Shown here piece after piece: positions 14,603 to 26,907 of a stretch of DNA of 64,000 bases. The stretch spans positions 162,001-226,000 of the forward strand of contig JACVVK020000523.1 in NCBI GenBank assembly GCA_018292915.2, in the 5' to 3' direction. Under the pieces are notes generated by a model, which ran no database searches, was not told the DNA's origin, and worked only from the letters and a program-made list of their open reading frames with translations. The position numbers and the translations under genes are program-made. Position 1 is the stretch's first letter; each line of letters starts with the position of its first letter. Source of the DNA: Batillaria attramentaria. Its lineage: Eukaryota > Mollusca > Gastropoda > Batillariidae.

Positions 14603-15315
14603 GAACATCCCTTCAAGAAGAGCTCTTGGTCTTTCAACGCGGCAGTAAAAACCATAAAGACATATCTTCCTTCCCGACAGGAGCGTAAACTATCAATACC
14701 CCGCATGTGTCTCATCACGCTCCGTCAGCGACCTGTGATTGTTCACACAGAAACAGCGGAGAAGCAGCGATTTTATGGCGAACCTATCAAACGGCCACAA
14801 CGAAGCACTTGCGCGAACATCAACAGACACAGGTGAAGGAGCTGGGAACAAGTGTCTGGTGATGAGCCGTGACTCTCTATCTCTCTCTCTCTCTCTCTCT
14901 CTTGGCGTGAAGAACAAACGCGATCAAATACCTCTTGCCTGCTTGACGGCAATCAGCCTTGGTATAAAGGTATTCTTCCGCTGAGAGAACAGGTAGGGCA
15001 AAAACCGGTCGAGTTCTTCGTTTGATCAGGATACCTGCTGTAGCAACGTATGCCGACGATGCAGCCACAGATAAGAGAGAGAGAGAGAGAGAGAGACGCT
15101 GCGGTCTGGATTAAAAAGACGAGGCTTGCAGTCAGCGAAAACAATCTTGCAGGTACGCTTTGCAGGTGGTTGGCGATAAACGCCAAAAATGTTGTTGCCC
15201 ACCTAGTCTGCTGTGGTATTTTGTTGGCTCTGCAGACACGATGCACGCGGCGATCTGAAGCTGCACAAAAGATTGAAAATCAGAGGAGAAGGGAGATCTA
15301 TGTGACATATGCCGG

Positions 15316-15698
15316 TGTAGGATCCGGTCCGGTCCCCCCTCTGAAGCAGTCCCCCGGGGGACCAATTCGTGGCAAAAAACTGCTCTATAATGGTCCCCCC
15401 TTAGACATCCAGCCTCGTTTTCGACTGGTCCCCCTGGGCGATTTTGGTCCCCCCCTCGCATCCAAAATAGGCCCCCTCTCGAACTGGTCCCCCTCTTTTC
15501 TAACCAATGTAGAGCTATGTCAGTATTTATTTTTAACTTTATTGTTATAGTGTGTGTCAACTCAGTAGAAAACGTGACTCTGGATCTCTCTCACACACTC
15601 TCTCTCTCTCTCTCGCCCCCCACACTTTCTCTCCTCCCCCCATCTCTCAAACACACACACACACACATTATGCACGCACGCACGCACGCAAACACACA

Positions 15699-15729
<31 letters not shown>

Positions 15730-16980
15730 CTCTTTCGTTATATGTATAATTATTTTCATTTTTGTACAGAGATGTTATTCAAGATGATCTTGAACTGGGT
15801 CAAGGTTACAGTGTCAAATCTAAACTTTTAAAAGTGATTTAACTTCGTAGATTTGCCGTTCTATGTAGCCTATACTTTTGTTTTTTTTATTTTCTCTTCT
15901 TTTTTTTTGTGGGATGAGGAAACGGTCGCCACTAAAAAACAAAAGTATAGGCTACATAGAACGGCAAATCTACGAAGTTAAATCACTTTTAAAAGTTTAG
16001 ATTTGTTTTTTCTTTTCTTTTATTTATTTTTTTTGTGGGATGAGAAAACGGTCGCCACGCTTCTTGACACGTCACGTGACTCGTGTCAAACATGCCTATA
16101 ATTATAAGTACACGACAATTCATTCCGTACTTGGGCCACCGAGGTTGAGATATTTGCTGCAGCCACCCTCTTGGACACGCCCGTGTATGTGTTCACAAGA
16201 GAGGCTCCAGGCCGACAACCTAGGTGGCTGAAATACGGGCCAGTTTGGCAATCGGCCCCATTGAAAACAGACAGAGTAATTTATATAATGAATCTTGGAC
16301 ATCACTTTGCTCCTGTTTTTTGTGTCACTCCTTAGACCAGAACTGTTAGTCTTCTGCTGTTTTTGTTGTTTCAAGGGTCATGATTTGAGACACTGGTACT
16401 CAGTCTTGACTGTCTACTTGAAGTACGCTGAAAGCCAAAGGTGGCAACTAGTTTTCATGTCATGGACACTTACTTAATTTTGAAGAAATATTTTTCTATG
16501 GCGTTGTATAGAAAATATTAGATACTTGGTCTTTGATGTTATTCTCTAAATGCTATTTCCAGTTTTAAAAAAATGACAGGAAATGTGGACAGCAAAAAAC
16601 AACCAATGCAAAAAAACAACTGAAAGAAACAAGAACACAACCAAACAAATATATCTCACACACACAAAAATAACAACAAGCACATAAATCGGAAAAAAAG
16701 AAAAAAAATGTTCCTATGGCCCTGTGCTTTTGGGGACAATAAAGTTTTGTAACAATAAAGTTAAAAATAAATACTGACATAGCTCTACATTGGTTAGAAA
16801 AGAGGGGGACCAGTTCGAGAGGGGGCCTATTTTGGATGCGAGGGGGGACCAAAATCGCCCAGGGGGACCAGTCGAAAACGAGGCTGGATGTCTAAGGGGG
16901 GGACCATTATAGAGCAGTTTTTGCCACGAATTGGTCCCCCGGGGGACTACTTCAGAGGGGGGACCGGACCGGATGCTACA
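15316..16980. mobile_element. Non-autonomous DNA transposon with ~232-bp inverted termini (TGTAG...CTACA)
   Basis: The left arm (15316-15547) and right arm (16750-16980) are near-identical inverted repeats differing by a few bases. The element starts TGTAGGATCCGG and ends CCGGATGCTACA. It is flanked by the 4-bp direct repeat CCGG (15312-15315 and 16981-16984). The arms contain a repeated GGTCCCCC motif at irregular spacing, which could be transposase-binding subrepeats. The 1.2-kb interior has no plausible transposase frame but carries a large palindrome (15816-16004) and microsatellites. TGTNR termini with 4-bp duplications fit Ginger-type (integrase-related) DNA transposons; assignment to that group is inference. 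Near-identity of the arms suggests recent activity. Confidence 0.8.
15816..16004. repeat. Perfect 71-bp-arm palindrome
   Basis: Bases 15816-15886 are the reverse complement of 15934-16004, with a 47-bp spacer. The spacer's GTGGGATGAGGAAACGGTCG stretch (from 15909; 24-bp repeat through 15932) recurs once more after the second arm (16035-16058) with one mismatch. The arrangement is arm, spacer, inverted arm, spacer copy. It lies inside the 1.67-kb inverted-terminus element. The transcript could form a 71-bp hairpin. Confidence 0.88.
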
Positions 16981-17089
16981 CCGGGGTTTTTGTTTCCCTC
17001 AGCTGAAAATAGAGGTGGAATGATGATTAAATTTTCAAGAGAGTGAGAGAGAGAGAAAAAAAAAGTGGGAGGGGGGAGGGGGGAATAAA

Positions 17090-17275
17090 TGGGTGGGCGG
17101 GCGGGTGTTTGGGAGTTTAACGTCTTTTTCCACCACATAAGGGTGATATCAAAGACTGGGCAACAAAAAAAAAAAAAAAAAACGCCAGCACAAATATTTG
17201 ACCCCAGCTGGGATGCGAACTCACGACCGACTATTGAGAGTCGAACGCTCTACCCATTCCGCTACCTCGGCTTCC
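17090..17275 (-). mobile_element. SINE-A copy
   Basis: On the minus strand, the head ends near CTACCTCGGCTTCCC, and the body contains CCAGCACAAATATTTG and GGGTGATATCAAAGACTGGG. An A18 run at 17166-17182 interrupts the body. The tail is a GGGCGGGCGGG run. Confidence 0.85.
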
Positions 17276-18091
17276 CGAGAGAGAGAGAGAGAGAGAGAGG
17301 TGTTACATTTTGCTGGGAAAAGCAGGAGAATAATATACATTGCACATGATAATAAAAGTGGAAGGTTTGTTATATTGTTCGTGCGGTCCTTGTCCTACAG
17401 TGTCTTACTTTTTGAAACAACAGCAGCAGTTCCATGCCAACAACGAAACATCAGCAGTGACCAAACAGATCAGCTGACCAACTTGACATGCAGACACTGA
17501 CCCTGTTATTTCTGTTGCTCTTCCTACTTGGGCGAACGCAACAAAATGTTAATTGCCAGAGTTGTACGCGATTTACAGCATAGATAAGATACGGATCTGT
17601 CTACTAACATTTTTGGCTCCAAATTGAAATGGACAGATGAGGACGAACGTGCCAGTTTCTGTTCCGGTTAGTCCCCCTGTGATGGCTTTTTGCACAGCAC
17701 GTGTGTCACTCAGGCGACTAGAAAAAAAGTTAATGGTTTTAAAAGAAAAGCGAGCCAAAGTTGTCTTCTTCAATATCTCTGTCTAGTACTTTCAGTGTCT
17801 GTTCTTCTTGGTGTTGCTGAAGTTTGATTGGCAGGTCCAGGCTTGTGGAAGATAGACACCTGTTGCTGACGAGGTATTTTGTGTGATATTAATTATTGTT
17901 AAGATTTTTCGGATACTGCAGCACGTAGTGCATTCAATCGAAGCTCTGCCAGTCGAAAGATGGCCTCGTAGGTTCAGTGTTGGGTATGTATGTTGGATGC
18001 TGAAATCACTTTGGATTGAGGCAGTGGGAAGATCAGTTGTGATGCCATGGTGTGTGTAGTTCTGGATTTTTCTGTGATGTTTGAAAACGTT

Positions 18092-18092
<1 letters not shown>

Positions 18093-18139
<47 letters not shown>

Positions 18140-18152
18140 GCGCGCGCGCGCG
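18093..18152. repeat. (CA)n(CG)n alternating tract
   Basis: About 32 bp of CA followed by about 27 bp of CG, a strong Z-DNA former. On the minus strand it is a GU-rich run 50-90 nt beyond an ATTAAA at 18205-18200. Confidence 0.97.
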
Positions 18153-18179
18153 GCACGCAGAAATGTTTCAAAACTCGGT

Positions 18180-20340
18180 ACGGTTTTACTCTTCAAACCT
18201 TTAATTTATCAGTTTAGAAGAAAACAAAACATACAAATCAACACAAAGGTATATGAGGACACAAGATCCGTGCTAAATTGTACAGACACGGAACTACAAA
18301 ATTGTAGTCGGTTGGTCCTACAAAAATATTGAGTTCATTTCTACACCGCCAAACCCAATCGTCGGGGAAGGGGCGGACTATTCCATGGTACAAACACGCG
18401 GACATGGGAGTTACATGCCCACAATAAATAATGATTCAAGATGGTGATGAAAACACATCCATTTGTGATAAATTAGTGATCACTATATCTCCGATTTATC
18501 TTACATGAGGTTCTTTATGAACAAATCTTCAATGGTACGTGGATAGCGCTGTTTTGTCTTGGTCGCTCACGATGGAACACACGTGAAGTTTGTGCGATGA
18601 TGTCAGTCAATTCACAAATGCTTTTTTTTTTTCATATTCAGAGATCTCACAGTCTGCGTCCATGATGACATCTGTACAGATAGTACAAGCACTCAGCCGA
18701 TTTATTTCATAGAATTATGATGATGTAAAGACACTTGTCCAGCTGACGTCTCACTCATTCGTGTCATAGTCATTCCACTTTCTTTCTAGTTCTTTTTCAA
18801 AGGATGTAACTCTTAAAAGCAACATGAAACCGAAGAATCTGAGATCAGCTAAATTCTTGATTAACACACTTTGAAGAAGCCAATATTGTTAATATGCAAC
18901 AGTCGTACAGAGTGTCTAAACTGCATAGACTAAAACTACACACATCAAAGTTGCATATAGTCAGTCAAACACACGTTTCGGAAACAACTCTACAGGTCTT
19001 TTTCGTAAGTCACTTGAATATTCTGAAATCGCAAAAGTTGATAGCAAGAACACAAGGATGAAGCTTTTACAGCGTGCGTATGCAAACACAAAAGTATCAT
19101 GAGCACATAATTTCCAATACAGCACTCCAGAATGTCCCAAGCATAGTTACAGTCAAGGAACGGCAGAACAATACACCACTACGTGCGTATTTCCGTGTTG
19201 CACCGAATGACGTTAGGCAAATGACAGTTCTATTTTACCTTTCAGATTAGAAGAGGAGGGGCGAGATGGGGAGGGGGGAGGGGGGGGGGGGTAAGCAAAA
19301 AACCGCAATGTCTCACGCACTTGTGGAGAGATTCTGGCAAGGTGAACACTGATAAAGAGAAGGTAGCCGTGATGGGGAACGGAACCTGACAGGAGGCCTA
19401 CAAAGGTAAGACTCTTCAACGGTATTATCTCAAAAACAGAAAAGAACATCTTCGCGGGTGGCGTGAAATGTCAGCGACATCAAGATGGCTAGTGCGGAAA
19501 CACCGAGAAAGGCAGAATAATTAGAGTGAAGCTTTTCTGGCCTGAGTGCCCATGGAACTAAATGCTGTAGGTGTTGCTTGTTTTTTTGTTTTTTGTTTTT
19601 TTTATCATCCCCACCCTCACTTCCCCTCTTCGAGAGGAACCAAAAAGGTCATAGTTTACCCAAACACACGCAAAGCTGATCAAGTTGAATACGATGACAC
19701 ATTACATGCACTTCACGTTAGTCTTTACCAAAAAAAAAAAAAAAAAATCACACGCCAAATCGCAGTCTTTATACAGTAGGTTTCACGCAAATGATTAGTT
19801 TCAGACCAGTCATATACAGTCAAGTCTTCACAGCCAGACATTTGTGACAGACCACTCTGGACACTTTCCATTCGAGTGACCTTTTCCTAGGGGAAAGCAC
19901 TCCATACTTAAATGGGAAGTCACTCTTGTGTGCAGAATGGTGTCAATCAAGCTAAACATGTATGCAATGATTTTGAAACGAGTTTTCAAAGTTGTTGGTC
20001 ATACAAGCAAATAAAATACGCCATGGTACATGTGAAAAGTATGTGCATTCACAAACACAAAGGACTCAATAATCAATGACCGCCGTAAGTCGCACAAACT
20101 AGTATGTACAATGGTTTTGGCAAGACAAAAATAAACAGTGCTGCATTTCCTATACTTTTTACAAGAGAACTCAAAAAGGACACCCATAATAATTTACATC
20201 AAAACTTGTACACGCAGATTTCAATCAACAAAATATAAACCTGTTTACTCAAATACATCAGCCTTAACACAGTCCACAGGAACACAGCGGAGGAGGGGGG
20301 ATTGGGGAGGGAGAGAGAGAGAGAGAGAGCATATCTGAAC
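18180..20340 (-). other. Microsatellite-poor block, candidate distal 3' UTR
   Basis: About 2.2 kb carries no dinucleotide tract until 20309 and only one poly-G and one poly-A run, unlike its surroundings. An ATTAAA on the minus strand (18205-18200) is followed by GU-rich sequence. It has no coding frame of note. It could be the end of a transcript from the minus strand, possibly a very long TRIM9 3' UTR, or just quiet intergenic DNA. Confidence 0.25.
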
Positions 20341-20903
20341 AACAAACGGATTAATTACTGATCTAAACAACCAAAGGTATTACTATGTTTCATTAAAGCA
20401 TTGACAGGTAACGTTTGTGTCCCTCCGTTCAAACTGGAAGGCGAGCGAACCTATGATTGCGAAGGAGAGGGTGGGAGTGAGTTGGTGTGACAAACCAGGT
20501 CTTTTCTCTGCACAATCTACGCGTGTTTATGCTCTTAATATGCATCTTCCATTACAAGTACTGCTGAATTCAGCTTTTCTGTAAAGGTCCCTATTCTGCA
20601 TTGTTCACGTAATCACACGACATTAGAGTGTTTGTCGTTCAGTCGCGTTATCCCCCGTTCTTCCAGATTCCGTCTCTTGGCTCATGTCCAGCTGTAAATT
20701 GTTCCGTGGGACAACAGATCTGTTGTGCAATGTTTTGGCGTAAACCACTTCGACTTTGATTGCATGACGTACGTTAACCCAGTGCAACAAGCCTTAGACT
20801 CCAATCACTGAGTCAGTGAGTTCATTTGCTAGGTTTTCCGAAAACCGAATTTAAATCGAGTAAACATTTGGCATATGTGATATTTCTACCTATACTAACA
20901 ATA

Positions 20904-20948
20904 CACGAATAAATGAAACTCTTAACCAGGACAAAATTTCTCGATTTC

Positions 20949-20994
<46 letters not shown>

Positions 20995-21037
20995 GAGAGA
21001 GAGTAAATAAAACTGTTAACCAGGACAAAACTAAGCG

Positions 21038-21070
<33 letters not shown>
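20904..21070 (+). repeat. Tandem duplication with (GA)n tracts, ~97-bp period
   Basis: AACTCTTAACCAGGACAAAA followed by (GA)n occurs at 20916 and again as AACTGTTAACCAGGACAAAA at 21011. Each copy ends in its own GA tract. Confidence 0.78.
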
Positions 21071-21073
<3 letters not shown>

Positions 21074-21656
21074 GGGAAAAAAAGCTTCCTCGCACTATCT
21101 TATCAAAGAGGTGGGAACCGGCAGGCGAGACACAAAATAAACCTCTCCCGGTAGTACCCACATCTTCGGTTTCAATCTTTTTCGCATCCTTTTTTTCGTC
21201 CCTGTCTGGTCTAATCGGGGCGAGCACGGGGCGTAAATCGCCTTTCGTGACGTACAAATGAGGGAGATGGCGGCACCCGACCCTGGCGATACGTGACCGA
21301 TTCACTGCACGTGGTAAGCGAGGCGCGTGCCTTGACCGTGGCTTGAGCGGATTATACGCCCCACCTGGCAACGCCATGAACGCCGTGGTGGGGAGGTTTG
21401 AGGACGCACACCAGTGTAGAGGATCGAATTGAAGATGGGCGGGTGCTGCACAGGAATGTAGCCGAGAAATCCACCTCAGCCGAAAGTAGACTGCGCACTG
21501 TGCTACACAGCGAGAAGCACGTGCTGGTTCGTCTGAGGCCCAAGGCTGGGTGGGTCTTTTGAGGTTGTATGTCTTTTGTCCATCGCGGTATTTCTGCGAA
21601 ATCGGGAGCGAGTTCGGAAACAGTGAGCACGAGAACATCGCTATAGGCGGGGGTCT

Positions 21657-21797
21657 GATGGGTGTTTAGTGTTTTTTTTTTTTTTTTTACCACATCAGGG
21701 TGATACCAAAGACGGGGCAACGAGGAAAAACCCACCAGGATTCCAACTCACGACCCGAGCATTGGAAGTCCAACGCTCTACTGCTCGTCTGTCCCGA
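21657..21797 (-). mobile_element. SINE-A copy, diverged
   Basis: This is a minus-strand copy with GGGTGATACCAAAGACGGGG, ACTCACGACCCGAGCATTGG and AGTCCAACGCTCTAC. A T18 run replaces part of the tail region. Confidence 0.8.
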
Positions 21798-22884
21798 TTC
21801 CTCTGAACATCGCTATGCACATGCTAGAGGATCTGTGCCACCGTTTGAACGAGGTTCCTGGGGGTTAGCTCCATGGCTTCCTGTTGCTGTTCTCAAACGC
21901 ACACTCGATGGTCCAGTCACCGCTAGATCTGCGCTTTGAGGCCGCGAATACTGAGACAGGTAGTGCGATCCGTGTTAGTTTTCTGATGCACCTTTCGTTA
22001 AACCCTCAAACACCCATCCTGACGCATCTTTCACCGTTTTAACTTGGGACTGATGTACAAATCTCCACCCTCACGATAACTACAGCATTGGTAAACAAGT
22101 ACCTAGTAAGCATCCAGAAAGTTTGAGTTTCGTCCTAATTTCATGTCCATACACACTATTGTCGCAAACAAATCATCAGTTACAATACTTTTTTGTACAG
22201 AGAAATAACCCCCTATTTCGAGCAGATAAGAAACGTTGTCCCATACTTTAAAATCAGAGAATCATAAAAAAAAACCACTTAACGCCCTTCGTGCCTTTGA
22301 TATTTCGGCAAACATGTTGCCTTCATCGGAACGTCATAATAAATAAACACTTTGAAATCAGTTCAGAAAACTTATGTGTTTTGTTGTTGTTGTGTTTTCG
22401 TCTTTCCTGATTTTGTCTTACTGATGACGCCACTAAAGACACAGGGAAATACAGAAAAGGCAAATGGTTCAAGAGTTTGCAACACCACAGGGCCATGCGC
22501 CAGAACTGACACTCACTGCTTTGTCAGCTATAAATTCTCACTGCCTCCACACTGCAAACACCTTGAGGCATCCGACAAACCAAACTGACCTGTGACTTGA
22601 GAACTAAGGCGTCAAAATCATGTGGAGCCGGCGGAGAGACAGATATATACGGCGCGACTCTCCCGCTCGGAAAGCTAACGGAATCAAACTACACGTGTTT
22701 CCGAGATGAGGCGGCGAGACTTGATTTATGAAACACGTTTCGTATTGCGGGTCAACAGATAAGAGTAATATATCAGTAAAATCCTGTCTGGATCTCGCAT
22801 CTAAAATCAAACCACATGGTGCTGAAATGGGAGAAAACGGCATCTCTTGATTTATTTAGCGCATACGTCACTGGAGGTGGCAAG

Positions 22885-22926
<42 letters not shown>

Positions 22927-23055
22927 ATTTTCAACGGTGAAGCCACTGTTTCACACTTGCGGCTGCTATTCTACAGACTAATCTAAAGTATAAAACAAAA
23001 AAGATTATAAGGTGACAAGAAAAAAAAAAAAAAAACACCCTCCAGTCCCTCCCTC

Positions 23056-23059
<4 letters not shown>

Positions 23060-23112
<53 letters not shown>
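23060..23112. repeat. (GT)n(GA)n microsatellite
   Basis: About 32 bp of GT followed by about 20 bp of GA. A plain (GT)n lies at 23752-23790. Confidence 0.96.
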
Positions 23113-23748
23113 GTGTAAACATGGAGGAAAGAGGTGTCAATCCCTACAAACTAAGCTGCCTCGTGCTCCTTTTAGGGGGAGGGGAGGGAATGAAGCTGGA
23201 TAAAAAGGGGTGACAGATCTGCAGGAAGCTACCAGGGACGCAGCAAGGGGGATAATGCAGTTTTGATGTGCAGAGAGATAGCTCCCCCCTGTCGATAAGT
23301 TCTCCTCACACCCACACCCCGCTATTTTAGACCCGATGGCTGACAATATTGCACGCTATCTTGACACCTTGTATTGAGCGCATCGCATACTGGTGGCAAA
23401 ATGCATCACCACTTCCGAAAACTGCACACAAAAAAACAAAACACAAACTAGATTCTCTTGTGCAAGCTTTCTCGGTTTTTCCTCTACTTGTGGCTTTTCC
23501 GTCTTCACTGGGTATACGCCTTATAGTTTGCCATTTGCTGGATCATGTGTGCTTTGATAACTGTAATTCTAAGCTGCTTAAAGTTTCTTGTTGGCTTTGT
23601 CGTCTTCTTGCACGGTATACAAGTTACGGAAACACGGATTCAAAGAGCCATCTTCTCTCTTCTTCAGCTCTGTTTTGGCCGTTTTGTAGTATGTATCGTT
23701 TACGGAACCAGGTATGAATATCCGAGATTGTTTTCTCTTCATTCCTGG

Positions 23749-23790
<42 letters not shown>

Positions 23791-24703
23791 ACCTTTTAAA
23801 CTCGCGGAAACACTTTACATATCATGCCCTTCCTTTTCCCGTAACTTTAACACTAGTGTTGCCTGTTAGTACCTCGGAAAACCGATGCAGTTTCTTTTGT
23901 TAAATCCTTTCAATCGATGCAACTTCGTGCTTTCCGTCTTTCCAACAGCGTATTCCTGACAGCCATGCGATGCCCCCCTCCCTTCTCGGTGTTCTAGAGA
24001 TGTGATGCTCTCATCCCTCCCCACCCCACCCCCTCCTATTCTTGTTTTCTTTTGCCGTTTTATTTTTTCCATTGCCTCCCCTTTTCTCAGGTTGTATTAC
24101 AGATGTGCACACTGAGAACTCCGACAAGATAATGATATGCAAACAGGGGGTCGCTGGGAAATCTCTATCCGTCTAGGTTATAACAGAGTTTTTGCTGGCT
24201 GGGTGATGGAAGTTAGTGTGGAGGAACACGCCCAACGGTCGCAGTCACTATCTATCACCATCCACACAGCTAAAATCGCTTCGCTCACGTCGACCTCTTG
24301 TCAGCTATCGTTTCTATCTCATACATTGGGTAAGAAGAGTTAGTGCCTTTTTTCTTCTTTTTTCTTTGGGGGAGGGGGGGGGGGGGGGTTGGGAGGAAGG
24401 GGGGACAAGGCGGTCTTGTTATCTTACGTTACACCAACCCTACTACCACACACCCCAACATGGAGGTTGGAGCACTATTACTTTTCTGTGTGCACCCTTT
24501 CCGTGGATTCAAGACAGAAAATAGGAAAGGTTCGCAAGAAAACTGTGAACTGTTACTGACGACTGACACCTTCATTTAACTGGCCGGATATTGGAGGAAG
24601 GGGTTAGATGGTGAAAAATGTTTCCAGAGGAAAGTGGCCGTGGAGTCTAAGCCAACCAAGTCAAGTTATCTTATTCCCCAGCCTCTGGGAGCATAGAACC
24701 CTA

Positions 24704-24885
24704 GGGTGGGTGGGTGTAGGGGGGGGGGGTTAACGTCCTTTTCCCACCACGTACGGGTGGTATCAAAGACGGGGCAACGATGAAAAAGCCAGCACGAATA
24801 TTTAATTTGGACCCAGCCGGGATACGAACTCACGACCCGAGCATTAGAAGTCCAACGCTCTACCATTCGGTTACCCCGGCTCCCC
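24704..24885 (-). mobile_element. SINE-A, full-length copy with target-site duplication
   Basis: The copy includes a complete head (TACCCCGGCTCCCC on the plus strand) and a GGGTGGGTGGG tail. GCATAGAACCCTA at 24691-24703 and GCATAAAACCCTA at 24886-24898 form a 13-bp duplication with one mismatch. Confidence 0.88.
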
Positions 24886-26113
24886 GCATAAAACCCTAAA
24901 ATGCTCAACTGATAGACGAACTTAGGTAAAGTACACAACAGTAGGCCTACATTTTCCTCATCACAGTACCGGTGCCGGTGTCTCCCATTTCCACACTAAA
25001 TGACCGCCTCACGACGCGACGTAACACTGTACGGATGACTATCAACGCGAGAAAGACGATTACATGAGCAGCGTGCTTCGTGAGATAAGATGATACAGTT
25101 CAGCAGTGTGACTTGGATAACCAGCCCTGGGTGCTAACCGCCGACCATGTCCCTGAGATTAAACACACACCGTCAGAAAGATTACAGCTAGGGTTTCCTC
25201 ACTCAGATCAATACCTCTCTCTCTCTCTCTCCCAACATCCAGCATCTCGATGTTCTGATGTAAACGGTGCTCTGTGGTGTGTGTGCTGCTTCGTGACAAC
25301 AGCTCCTTTAGAAATCGTCCCTTTTGGAAGAACACAATGACTACTTTTTTCTTATACAACAAAGTCTTGTAGTTGTATCTGTGCCAAGTTTCAACATGAC
25401 AGAACGTTACGTGTTTTCTCCTCCAAGACGTTTTTGACTCTAAAAAAATAATGTTTTCATATCTACGTCTGTCTACATCTATCTCTGTTTCGTACATTAT
25501 ATGGTCTAAGAACCGAGAAGTATGACATTTTTTTTTTCGTCAAAAGAAAACGTATATTTCACAAATGACGATAATGAACGCTTTCTTACAGAAACTTGTA
25601 TCACTGTATCACTTGGGTTTAGCAACAATACTGACTGAACCAGCGATAAACTGATGAATGGAATTTTTTTACGTCCTGGTCCTTATAGTCTTTTGCTAAT
25701 TTTGAAAGATAGCATTTGCTGCAGAGTCTCAAATGCACTGGCCGATTTCAAAATAACCCCGACGTGCGAAGATGAACCAATGCCGGAGAACCGGCGAATG
25801 GCGAATAGCTGGTGGTACGGCGGCGTGTGGTGACGGCAGCAGATGGGGCTATTGTGGGAGATCAGTAACGTATCTTGGTCGTGTGGTTGGTGGTCGAATA
25901 CAGCCACGATTATATAGTAATGGCCTTTTCCCTTGATGAGGTAGCGCGGACAGTGAAGTGTTGATGCACTTCAGCAGCTGCTTAGTTCCACTATGTCCTA
26001 CTAACTGACTGACCTGAAGAATCAGGAAAAAAAGTCGACGTACTGAATCGTACACAATTCAAGCTGCCTTCAACCTGAAGTTTTTTTTCATCTTGAATAA
26101 TCGATGGATAAAC

Positions 26114-26116
<3 letters not shown>

Positions 26117-26191
<75 letters not shown>
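26117..26191. repeat. (GA)n microsatellite
   Basis: About 74 bp of uninterrupted GA. Confidence 0.98.
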
Positions 26192-26194
<3 letters not shown>

Positions 26195-26262
26195 TGGGGA
26201 CAACTGGAGAGCCACTGAGGAAAGCAGAGAGGAGATGGGTGTTGCAGTTTAACAGAACAGAG

Positions 26263-26327
26263 TTAGTTAGTTAGTTAGTTATTTAGGGCTTAACGCCGCG
26301 CAAGCAACAGAGGCTAATTCGCGGCCA
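26263..26327 (-). mobile_element. Small retroposed unit (65 bp) with 14-bp target duplication
   Basis: On the minus strand it reads GGCCGCGAATTAGCCTCTGT, then GCTTGCGCGGCGTTAAGCCC and an (AACT)n tail. TTAACAGAACAGAG flanks it perfectly (26249-26262, 26328-26341). Its 5' end coincides with that of the copy at 3321. Confidence 0.88.
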
Positions 26328-26785
26328 TTAACAGAACAGAGAAGAGAGAAGAGCGCAGTACACTCTGTAAAGCATTATTATTACAATACAATTTTTACAA
26401 CTGCAGAAAAGGACAAAGTTTAAAGCTCTAGTCGAGACTGACAGGAAAGACGTTAAACAAGGAAACACGACAGTCAACGAAGAATCGATCTGCATACAAA
26501 CTACATGAGATCCAATACGTATGTACGGGTTGATAGTCGTGCAAATTCATTTGGGCGGAAATGTACCGACGCAAGTTTGCGTCGGTCTTCCGACCCATTC
26601 CACAGCATGCTGTACGTTGTGCGGGACACAAGACACTATGCTGCCGTAAGCATAAATACATTTAGTACTGATAGTAACACGCAACGCATAATTTATATAC
26701 TGACACACGATAATGAGTATTTCAGGCAGCACTTGACCTATGTGACGTATGTACACTGTACACGTGTTGTATGGTTTAAAGAAGA

Positions 26786-26786
<1 letters not shown>

Positions 26787-26880
<94 letters not shown>

Positions 26881-26907
26881 CATCATCATCATCATCATCG
26901 TCATCAT
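26787..26907. repeat. (CT)n(CA)n(CAT)n compound microsatellite
   Basis: Short CT, about 80 bp of CA, then about nine ATC/CAT units. Confidence 0.97.

Larger units (their letters stand above)
20341..24690. other. Intergenic, nothing recognised beyond listed repeats
   Basis: The stretch contains the duplicated GA block, one SINE and (GA)n/(GT)n tracts. Reading frames are short and match no family I know. Confidence 0.55.

Noticed and set aside
15312..16984. Interpretation as an LTR retrotransposon because of TGTA...TACA-like ends
   Set aside because: The arms are inverted, not direct, relative to each other, and no primer-binding site or polypurine tract is apparent.
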